From an uncultured Rikenellaceae bacterium (GTDB taxonomy: Bacteria; Bacteroidota; Bacteroidia; Bacteroidales; Rikenellaceae): 12,918 nt of DNA. The stretch's first letter is position 1; every line of letters begins with the position of its first letter. The DNA lies in assembly GCA_947038135.1 (NCBI GenBank), contig CAMQVM010000019.1, forward strand, positions 1 through 12,918, read 5' to 3'. Positions 6,842 through 12,918 of this stretch are shown one piece after another. A program made the position numbers and the translations under genes. Below the pieces are notes generated by a model, which saw only the letters and a list, made by a program, of their open reading frames with translations, did not search any database and had not been told where the DNA came from.

Positions 6842-8185
6842 ATGAAAAAAATGAAGATAGTTGTTGTATCGCTGCTAATTATTGGCTCTTTTTCGCTCAA
6901 GGCACAATCTGTTTGGGATGTAGATGAGTGTATGCGTTATGCTGTTGAAAATAGTTTAGAGGCTAGAAAGCAAGAGTTGTTGAGTGATGATGCAAAGAGC
7001 AATTTAACTGAGGCAACATTGGCTTTTTTACCATCTTTGCATGCTAGCTCTGGTGTGAGTGCTAGTTTTGGTCGCTCGGTAGATCCTGAAACTAACAGTT
7101 ATATCAATACCTCTTTTCTAGGTAATAATATTGGAGTGAATAGTGGTGTTACAATTTTTGATGGGTTGAGAAATTTGAACGGATTTCGTGTGGCTAAGGT
7201 GTCAAAGTTGCGTGAAGAGATGGTGTCTCAACAAGTAGATAACCAGATAGCAATTCAGACAATGAGTGCATATTATAAAGTTGTTTTCGCTTATGGAATG
7301 CTATCTATTGCACGTGATGAGTTGAAAGATAGTAAAAAAAACCACCAGAAAATAGAGGTGCAATATGAGATAGGGCTCTCTAACATAGGTGATTTAACAC
7401 AGCTTGAGAGTCAGGTTTCGCAGGGAGAATATACTGTTATCAACCTTGAGGGTGTATATGATAAAGCGCTTGTCGAACTAAAAAATCAGATGTATTATCC
7501 GCTAAGTAGCGACCTTGATCTTGATTACCTTGCAGGTGAGTTGGTTGCTTTACTTAGGGCTGAAGAAGATGCAGCTGCTGTTTTTGCTACTGCAATGGAG
7601 GTGTTGCCAGACTATAAAATTTCGCAAGCTAATGTAGCGGTAGCCAAGTATAACCTCTCTTCAAGTAGGGCTCGTTTGTTTCCATCGCTTAGTGCTAATG
7701 GAAGCATCTCTACGGGATATAATACAGCGCTAGGGGGTGTGAGTGGTAATCAGCCAAGCTATAAAACCCAGTTTAAAGATAAGATGGGGCAGAGTATAGG
7801 TGTAAGTATAAGCGTGCCTTTGTTTAGTGGGCTGTCACGTCAAAAAAATATTCAGCGCAGTCGTAACGCTTACAAAAGAGCACAAATAGATTCGCAGGTA
7901 AAGAGGCGTGAGATAGAGAAGATGGTTATAGAGGCGTTGATAGATCTGCAAAGTTATGAAAAACAGTGTGATAGGTCGTTGAAAAATGTTGAGGCTAACA
8001 CCATATCATATAAAACAACGCAGATGAAGTTTGATGAGGGACTATCAACAGTTGTCGATCTTCAGGTTGTGCAAACAAACCTCTCGAAAGCTAAAGTTGA
8101 GCAGATTAACGCCTATTTAAACTATCTTATGCAGAGTAGAGTAGTTGGGTTTTATAAGGGCGAGCAATTGGTTACTTATAAATAG
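6842..8185 (+). CDS. TolC-family outer-membrane efflux protein
   Basis: A 447-residue protein of the usual TolC/OEP length. The signal peptide ends SLKA|QSVWD (about residue 21). The mature start WDVDECMRYAVENSLEAR is the typical first helix of the family. Two homologous OEP halves follow (about 27-215 and 255-440), mostly long amphipathic helices rich in Q, S and A, with beta-strand segments such as LHASSGVSASFGRS and LSANGSISTGYNT. The protein should form the trimeric outer-membrane duct for the adaptor and permease encoded next. It is the first gene of the operon, just downstream of the sigma-54 promoter, so it should be induced with the exporter. Family call is firm; the cargo cannot be read from it. 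Confidence 0.93.
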   Translation: MKKMKIVVVSLLIIGSFSLKAQSVWDVDECMRYAVENSLEARKQELLSDDAKSNLTEATLAFLPSLHASSGVSASFGRSVDPETNSYINTSFLGNNIGVNSGVTIFDGLRNLNGFRVAKVSKLREEMVSQQVDNQIAIQTMSAYYKVVFAYGMLSIARDELKDSKKNHQKIEVQYEIGLSNIGDLTQLESQVSQGEYTVINLEGVYDKALVELKNQMYYPLSSDLDLDYLAGELVALLRAEEDAAAVFATAMEVLPDYKISQANVAVAKYNLSSSRARLFPSLSANGSISTGYNTALGGVSGNQPSYKTQFKDKMGQSIGVSISVPLFSGLSRQKNIQRSRNAYKRAQIDSQVKRREIEKMVIEALIDLQSYEKQCDRSLKNVEANTISYKTTQMKFDEGLSTVVDLQVVQTNLSKAKVEQINAYLNYLMQSRVVGFYKGEQLVTYK

Positions 8186-8301
8186 AGTTTAAGCTCTATG
8201 TGTAGTTTTAGACCTATGAGAGATTTTCAGCGACTCTTAAAACTCGTATAATTAATTATAGTATTTTAGACAGTAATAAATAATAATAAATAAAAACAGA
8301 C
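8186..8301 (+). promoter_or_regulatory. 116-bp intra-operon gap with a hairpin and a palindrome
   Basis: The hairpin ATAGAG/CTCTAT (8182-8199) overlaps the TolC stop codon. The perfect 14-bp palindrome TATAATTAATTATA lies at 8247-8260. Neither has a T-tract, and no sigma-54 or TAnnTTTG box was found. The gap may allow RNA processing or differential expression of TolC and the downstream pair, but AT-richness makes the palindrome weak evidence. Confidence 0.25.
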
Positions 8302-9552
8302 ATGGATATAAAATTAGAACAGAAAAGAGGAGTTAAAAAGAAGCATATTCCATATATCATTTTAGCCTTATTTGTTTTGGGCTTGGTAGGGGTGATTGTT
8401 TTTTCGTCGGGACATAGAAAGCTTAATGTAGATAGTGATGTGTTAAGTATCGCAACGGTTTCTAAAGGGGAGTTTAATGAGTTTATTAGAATTACGGGGC
8501 AGGTGCAGCCTAAAACTACGGTTTTGTTAAGTCCGTTGGAGTCGGGTATAGTTACAGAGTTTGTTGTTGAAGAGGGGGCAATGGTTAAAAAGGGTGATGT
8601 GATACTTAAGCTAAATAACACGGGGCTGAATCTTGATATTCTTAATGTAGAGGCATCACTTGCTGAAAAGGAGAATTTTTTGCGCAATACACGTGTAACA
8701 ATGGAGCAAGAGAAGCTGAATTTAAAGCAAGAGATGGCAACTATACTATATGATGTAAAGCAGTCTACACGTAAGTATGAGCAGTATAAAAGACTCTATA
8801 AAGATAGGTTGGTGTCGCAAGAGGAGTATTTAAAGGCAAAAGAGAGCTATGAGCTTCAGTCAACCCGTAAAGAGTTGGTGGCTGATCGTCAGGTGCAAGA
8901 CTCGATATATCGTACTATTCAAGTAGATAATTTAGAGAAGAGTCTGTCTAATATGAAAAAAAATATGGACTTAACATATCAAAGGATTGAAAACCTAAAT
9001 GTTAAGTCGCCGATATCGGGGCAGCTAGGTGCTATATATGTTGTTTTAGGGCAGAGTATATCAGGTGGGTTTAATAGTGGGCAGGTGAATGATCTGTCGA
9101 CCTACAAGATACAAGCATCTATTGATGAGCACTATATTGATAGGGTTACAACTGGGTTAGTAGGTGAGATTGAGCGTTCAGGAGAGGAGTTTGAGCTGGA
9201 GGTTAAAAAGGTATATCCTGAGGTGTCGGGAGGCAAGTTTAAAACTGATTTGTTGTTTACTTCTGCTTTGCCTGAAAAGATACGCACGGGGCAGACCTAC
9301 TATATAAATTTATCTACTGGGTCGCCCGATGAGTGTGTGTTTATTCCTCGAGGTTCATTTTTTCAAGATACTGGAGGTACTTGGGTCTTTGTGCTGTCGA
9401 AAGATGGTAGTAGTGCATTGCGACGTTCAATAAAGATTGGAAGGCAGAATCCACAATATTATGAAATTGTGGAGGGGTTGAAGCCTGGTGAGAGGGTTGT
9501 GGTGTCATCATACCAGCTATTTGGTGAGAGTGAAGAGTTGATTTTGAATTAA
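8302..9552 (+). CDS. HlyD/MacA-type periplasmic adaptor
   Basis: A 416-residue membrane fusion protein. A basic N-terminus is followed by one membrane anchor (about 16-35, PYIILALFVLGLVGVIVF). The first lipoyl half-motif is at about 76-107 (LSPLESGIVTEFVVEEGAMVKKGD). A long charged alpha-hairpin follows (about 113-228), then the second lipoyl half (LNVKSPISGQLG, 232-243). Beta-barrel and membrane-proximal domains end in VEGLKPGERVVVSS (390-403), the usual closing motif. The adaptor should bridge the TolC duct and the inner-membrane permease. It lies 116 bp behind TolC and 23 bp before the permease gene, so it is probably co-transcribed with both. Identity is firm; the transported substrate is unknown. 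Confidence 0.93.
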   Translation: MDIKLEQKRGVKKKHIPYIILALFVLGLVGVIVFSSGHRKLNVDSDVLSIATVSKGEFNEFIRITGQVQPKTTVLLSPLESGIVTEFVVEEGAMVKKGDVILKLNNTGLNLDILNVEASLAEKENFLRNTRVTMEQEKLNLKQEMATILYDVKQSTRKYEQYKRLYKDRLVSQEEYLKAKESYELQSTRKELVADRQVQDSIYRTIQVDNLEKSLSNMKKNMDLTYQRIENLNVKSPISGQLGAIYVVLGQSISGGFNSGQVNDLSTYKIQASIDEHYIDRVTTGLVGEIERSGEEFELEVKKVYPEVSGGKFKTDLLFTSALPEKIRTGQTYYINLSTGSPDECVFIPRGSFFQDTGGTWVFVLSKDGSSALRRSIKIGRQNPQYYEIVEGLKPGERVVVSSYQLFGESEELILN

Positions 9553-9575
9553 TATTTACTAACAATTACAAAGTT

Positions 9576-11861
9576 ATGAAAGCTATTTTCAGAGAGCTAC
9601 TTAGGCAAAAAAAATCTACAATCCTTAATGTTATAGGGTTATCATGTGCCTTTGCTACATTTATTATTATATCAATGCAGGTTAGGTATGATGTGACTTT
9701 TGATAGTAATAATAAAAATTACAACTCTATATTTTTATTGAATATGCAAGATTCAGTAGAGGGGTATAAGCAGCTTACATTTAATAGGCAGCGAATATAT
9801 GAGTTTAAGGAGCAAGTGCCACAAATAGAGTATATTACAGTTCACAACTATGCGGGTGGGCAAGTATCGCTCCTTAATAGTGATAATGAGAAGGGTGCTA
9901 ATATTATACAGCGTGTTTTGAATTGCTATGCCGAGATAACAGATATATTTACTTTCGATTTTGTTGAGGGAGATGAGTCTGCTTTGCAAGATCCAAATAA
10001 TGTTATTATATCTGATGTGTTTGCTGAGACGTGGTATAATGGTAAATTTGCTGTTGGTGAAAAAATGTTGCTTAACGATGTTATGTATACTATTGGAGCG
10101 GTATATAAAGATTTTCCACAAAATTCTACCCTTGCAAACGAGCATATAATTAAAAATGTAGGAGATGAAGATATTGATGATACAACAAATTGGAATTATA
10201 GGGCTTTTGTCAAAATTAAAGATAATAGTAACAAGCATGAGTTAGATGCGAGTATTGAGCAGGCTGGTGATAAGTTAAGCTTTGCCAACTCTCGGTCTAA
10301 CGCTGTATCTTTAGATGAGTTTAGAACATTTAGAGGGTACGATAAAAATAACACCTACATAATGATAATTATAGCTTTGGCAATAGTGCTATTGGCGGCT
10401 ATAAATTTTGTCAATTTTGCTACATCTATGGTGCCTCTTAAAATCAAAGGGCTCAATCTTCGTAAAGTGGTAGGGGCAACAAATGCAGAGCTTCGAGTTG
10501 GTGTAGTTTGTGAGTCTGTTGTATTGGTGGTGTTCTCTTTTTTAATCTCTTTAGCTCTTGTGGAGCTTTTTAAAGAGAGTAGCTTAAGTGCTGTTATTGC
10601 TGATGTCTCGTGGGCGTTGAATTGGGGCGTTTATCTTATTGCATTTGCTATGGTGCTGCTTACTGGTGTTGTGTCGGGGTTGTATCCTGCTTTTTACTCA
10701 ACATCGTTTCACCCTGCCTTGGTGCTTAAAAGTAGTTATGCTATGAGTGCTAGTGGTGTGAGGTTTAGAAAGATATTGATAGGGTTTCAGTTTTTTGTGG
10801 CTATAAGCTTTATCTCTATTACGATATTTGTGCAGATGCAACATGACCATTTGATAAATCGTGATGGTGGGTATTTAAGAGAGGGGGTAATTCATATTCA
10901 TCATGGTTCTGATTATGCAGGGCATGGTAAGTTGAAAAATGAGTTGTTGAAAAATCCGCAGATACAAGATGTTACATTTTCAGCTTATGCATTTGGTACA
11001 GGTATTGCTCCAATGAGCTGGCACCGTACTAACTCTAAGGGTCCAGTGTTTTTGTTGTCGTTTCCTGTAGCATATAATTTTCTTGACTTCTTTGATATTG
11101 AGATACTCGAAGGGCGTAACTTTATCGAGAGTGATGAGGTTTCTGAAAATGGATATCTTATTGTTAATAAAGCTGCTATGCATAAGTATGGGTTTCCTGA
11201 GGGTGAGAAAATTACGGGGCATAAGGCTGGCACTGATATAATTGGTGTATGTGAAGATGTAAACCTTGAAAATATGAAGAGTGCTGTTGTTCCTTATACA
11301 TTTTATATATTTGGTAAAGATCCGTGGTATTTGCTTAGTCACTCGTATATTAAAGTTACAGAGGAGTCGCCGCAAGTTATTGAGTATATTCGTAACGTGT
11401 ATAAACAAACTGACCCTAATGTTGTTGTTACTGTGCAATATTTGAATGATGAGATGGAGAACTCGTACACTAGTGAAAATGTGTTAAGGCAAATTATGCA
11501 GGTGTTCTCTTTCTTAGCTATTATTATTGCGCTCGGTGGGGTATTTGGAATGGTGTCATTTGATACTCGGTTTAAGCGTAAAGAGATAGGGCTACGTCGT
11601 ATTAATGGTGCTACTGTTAATGATATATTAACTATGTTTGGTGCTGCTTATGTTAAAATTATAGCTGTTAGTTTTGTCGTTTCAGTGCCAGTGGTCTATT
11701 TTTTTATCTCTCAGTGGCTGGAGTCGTTTCCTTATCAAATAGAGGTGTATTGGTGGGTGTTTGTGCTGTCGCTTGTTATGGTGCTGTTGTTGACCATTGC
11801 TATATCTATTGTGCAGACTATTCGTGTAGCTCGCGAGAATCCTGTTGATGCTGTAAAATAG
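9576..11861 (+). CDS. FtsX/MacB-type ABC transporter permease without a partner ATPase
   Basis: A 761-residue inner-membrane permease with the duplicated FtsX layout common in Bacteroidetes. TM1 lies at about 16-36, a periplasmic MacB-like domain at 37-258, and three TM segments at about 260-281, 308-331 and 349-373. A fifth TM (399-421) precedes a second periplasmic domain (422-638), followed by three more TM segments (640-663, 690-714, 724-748). Each half keeps the cytoplasmic helix that docks on an ATPase: LNLRKVVGAT (293-302) and KEIGLRRINGAT (669-680). The end ARENPVDAVK is the usual ArxNPxxAL-type tail. Such proteins usually couple ATP hydrolysis in the cytoplasm to movement of periplasmic cargo through TolC. 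No nucleotide-binding domain is fused to it or encoded in this operon, so an ATPase from elsewhere is probably needed. Role inferred: export of peptides, antibiotics or lipoprotein-like cargo. Confidence 0.9.
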   Translation: MKAIFRELLRQKKSTILNVIGLSCAFATFIIISMQVRYDVTFDSNNKNYNSIFLLNMQDSVEGYKQLTFNRQRIYEFKEQVPQIEYITVHNYAGGQVSLLNSDNEKGANIIQRVLNCYAEITDIFTFDFVEGDESALQDPNNVIISDVFAETWYNGKFAVGEKMLLNDVMYTIGAVYKDFPQNSTLANEHIIKNVGDEDIDDTTNWNYRAFVKIKDNSNKHELDASIEQAGDKLSFANSRSNAVSLDEFRTFRGYDKNNTYIMIIIALAIVLLAAINFVNFATSMVPLKIKGLNLRKVVGATNAELRVGVVCESVVLVVFSFLISLALVELFKESSLSAVIADVSWALNWGVYLIAFAMVLLTGVVSGLYPAFYSTSFHPALVLKSSYAMSASGVRFRKILIGFQFFVAISFISITIFVQMQHDHLINRDGGYLREGVIHIHHGSDYAGHGKLKNELLKNPQIQDVTFSAYAFGTGIAPMSWHRTNSKGPVFLLSFPVAYNFLDFFDIEILEGRNFIESDEVSENGYLIVNKAAMHKYGFPEGEKITGHKAGTDIIGVCEDVNLENMKSAVVPYTFYIFGKDPWYLLSHSYIKVTEESPQVIEYIRNVYKQTDPNVVVTVQYLNDEMENSYTSENVLRQIMQVFSFLAIIIALGGVFGMVSFDTRFKRKEIGLRRINGATVNDILTMFGAAYVKIIAVSFVVSVPVVYFFISQWLESFPYQIEVYWWVFVLSLVMVLLLTIAISIVQTIRVARENPVDAVK

Positions 11862-11909
11862 TGGTTAGTTAGGTTGAGTCGTATTTAGGGGGAGAAAAGA
11901 TAACTGGAT

Positions 11910-11941
11910 GCTTTGATTTTGGCATATGGTGAAGCTTTTTT
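11910..11941 (+). terminator. Weak terminator candidate after the permease gene
   Basis: GCTTT (11910-11914) can pair with GAAGC (11931-11935, one wobble), directly followed by T6 (11936-11941). The stem is short and the loop is long, so this is only suggestive, though it lies 50-80 bp behind the last gene of the operon. Confidence 0.35.
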
Positions 11942-12208
11942 ACAGAGTATCTTGAGGTTTGTTCTTCAAGGCACTTGCCTATTTTCTTATTTTCATTTTG
12001 GTTGAATATTTGGGCAGGAGAGATAAAAAAGGTGATTCTGCCTAACCCGTTGCATTTCACTGACAAAGGTAGTTGGTGAATTAACACTCCAACACGGGGG
12101 GGCGAACCACCTAAAACATATAGAGTCAAACATGAAATATCAGTTTTGACATAACTACTAATGGTTAAAGTGTTGTAATACAGTATAAAACAGTTAAAAT
12201 GGTAAGTA

Positions 12209-12318
12209 GACCACCTATAAACATAAAGTGCTGCATTGTTTTGGATTTGATAATGTTATAAAGTATACCTCTTTTACCTTACCATCAAGTTTTGCATTTC
12301 ATTAATTTATAGGTGGTC
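12209..12318. repeat. 13-bp inverted repeats bounding a 110-bp unit
   Basis: GACCACCTATAAA (12209-12221) and its exact reverse complement TTTATAGGTGGTC (12306-12318) frame 110 bp of non-coding DNA. A related direct copy, ACCACCTAAAACATA, lies at 12106-12120 and matches ACCACCTATAAACATA at 12210-12225 apart from one missing T. A smaller nested pair, ATGGTAAG/CTTACCAT (12199-12206 and 12278-12285), overlaps. No target-site duplication is visible outside the arms. It may be a small non-autonomous element, recombinase-binding sites, or a stable hairpin. Confidence 0.55.
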
Positions 12319-12362
12319 GCTTTTGCTTGTGATTTCTCTAGTTTTTAAAAAGCTTCTTAATA

Positions 12363-12421
12363 CTACATCATTAGTGCTACATATATGCGCTACATCATTA
12401 GCCCTATGCTATCAGCGCTAC
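12363..12421. repeat. Short direct repeats beside the phage-like gene
   Basis: CTACATCATTAG occurs at 12363-12374 and 12390-12401 (period 27). The related heptamer GYGCTAC occurs at 12374, 12387 and 12415; the last copy reaches the first base of the stop codon of the minus-strand gene. Confidence 0.5.
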
Positions 12422-12918
12422 TAATCCACAACATGATGATATCGAGTAGTAACCTTTACAGCAAGACCCCAAATATGAATGCCGCTACCAGTGCTTCTGC
12501 ACCTATCAACAACTACCTCTAATATAAAATAGCGCCACGAAGAGCCACACCTGCCAATCTTTAGCCCCTGTTTGCTGCTACCTATGTTATACCACTCTGT
12601 TTGGTTGTTTGAACCCCATAGTGTCGTGGTGATAAGTGTGTTTGATGTTGCAGATAATAGTGGTTCTATATACTCTATCTTTTTAAGCCCCATATCGCTA
12701 AATGACATTGAGTTGGTCTTTAGTGAGAGTGCTAGAGGTTTGTTTGTATCCTCTTTGTATAACAGAGATATAAGGTCGCCTCCACTTAACATTACGCTGT
12801 TGGTTACATGGGTAGCAGTTAGATCACGTGTACTCCAGCAGTTCGACTCTATTGAGTAGATGTAGGCGTAGTTGAACAGGTCGTTGTAGATCATTACCTC
12901 ATCATACCATATTAAAGT
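12421..12918 (-). CDS. C-terminal part of a phage-structural-like protein, 5' end outside window
   Basis: The minus-strand frame is open to the window edge, so the ATG at 12894 is probably internal; 165 residues are visible. They begin TLIWYDEVMIYNDLF, followed by YAYIYSIES and a CWS. Further on come LWGSNNQTEWYNI (about 100-112) and GSSWRYFILEV (about 125-135). The order WYDE, YxYxYS, L(W/Y)GSN...W, then W/YKYF-like, and a short basic end (TTRYHHVVD) recalls C-terminal domains of large structural proteins of Bacteroidetes phages and prophages. This comes from pattern memory, not a search, so it is moderate at best. Several cysteines and a loose C-terminus could indicate a decaying copy. It points away from the efflux operon and probably belongs to a separate unit to the right. 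Alternative: an ordinary surface protein with a lectin-like beta domain. Confidence 0.5.
   Translation of the reverse strand, partial: TLIWYDEVMIYNDLFNYAYIYSIESNCWSTRDLTATHVTNSVMLSGGDLISLLYKEDTNKPLALSLKTNSMSFSDMGLKKIEYIEPLLSATSNTLITTTLWGSNNQTEWYNIGSSKQGLKIGRCGSSWRYFILEVVVDRCRSTGSGIHIWGLAVKVTTRYHHVVD

Larger units (their letters stand above)
11862..12420. other. 559-bp non-coding region with repeats at a probable element edge
   Basis: No gene is convincing here. It holds a weak terminator-like element (11910-11941), a small stem CTTGA/TCAAG (near 11951-11970), a G7 run (12096-12102), a 110-bp inverted-repeat unit (12209-12318) and short direct repeats (12363-12421). An open minus-strand frame over 11869-12129 has only a TTG start. 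On the minus side, no terminator for the gene ending at 12421 is obvious. Confidence 0.5.

Noticed and set aside
8182..8199. ATAGAG/CTCTAT hairpin as a terminator after TolC
   Set aside because: Six base pairs, no T-tract, and the adaptor and permease that work with TolC follow; more likely an intra-operon structure or chance.
9753..10238. 161-codon minus-strand frame within the permease gene
   Set aside because: It is antisense to a clear transporter gene; its I/N/Y-rich composition is that expected of AT-rich antisense DNA.
12127..12129. TTG start of a separate 86-residue gene on the minus strand
   Set aside because: No ATG or GTG, no ribosome-binding signal, no recognised domain, and a homopolymer run inside; treated as an unexplained open frame, not annotated as a gene.
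12572..12859. 95-codon + strand frame
   Set aside because: It lies opposite the phage-like minus-strand frame, which has better protein-like features and runs to the window edge.
1..12918. tRNA, rRNA and CRISPR arrays
   Set aside because: No tRNA-like cloverleaf, rRNA segment or regularly spaced repeat array was recognised by reading both strands.

Overview
The window looks like chromosomal DNA of a member of the Bacteroidota, most likely Bacteroidales. The DNA is AT-rich and the starts lack clear Shine-Dalgarno sequences but have A-rich leaders. A TAnnTTTG-type -7 box appears in at least one intergenic gap. The proteins are of kinds common in this phylum: a fimbrillin-like lipoprotein, an OmpX/PorT-like barrel, and a FtsX/MacB-type permease with its own TolC and HlyD partners. 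The genus cannot be fixed from the sequence alone.

Left third (1-3838), cell-surface genes on the + strand. The window opens inside a Calx-beta-repeat surface protein whose 5' end is missing. A stem-loop follows, then a 415-residue lipoprotein that resembles Mfa/FimA-type fimbrillins, preceded by an 83-nt leader without a single G. After a good intrinsic terminator comes a 406-bp gap with a foldable segment, then a 223-residue outer-membrane beta-barrel protein. A 10-bp GC-rich hairpin with a T-tract closes this block.

Centre (3873-11861), a regulated efflux locus. A minus-strand pair encodes an NtrC-type sigma-54 response regulator (5257-6627) followed by its NtrY-like histidine kinase (3886-5211). 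Divergent from it, a + strand operon encodes TolC, an HlyD-type adaptor and an ABC permease, with no ATPase gene. The 214-bp divergent gap carries two TGTCAA-N5-TTGACA palindromes exactly 21 bp apart. They lie upstream of a near-consensus sigma-54 promoter (TTGGCTCGGATTTGGCA) about 28 bp before the TolC start. The inference is that a kinase with almost no extracytoplasmic domain senses a membrane signal and phosphorylates the regulator, which then activates the exporter through sigma-54. The circuit recalls Bce-type antimicrobial-peptide modules, built from different parts.

Right end (11862-12918). A 559-bp non-coding stretch holds a 13-bp inverted-repeat pair spanning 110 bp, a third partial copy of the same motif, a G7 tract and short direct repeats. 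It is followed on the minus strand by the 3' part of a gene whose product resembles the C-terminus of Bacteroidetes phage structural proteins. This may be the edge of a prophage or phage remnant lying mostly to the right. No rRNA, tRNA, CRISPR array or complete insertion sequence was seen.
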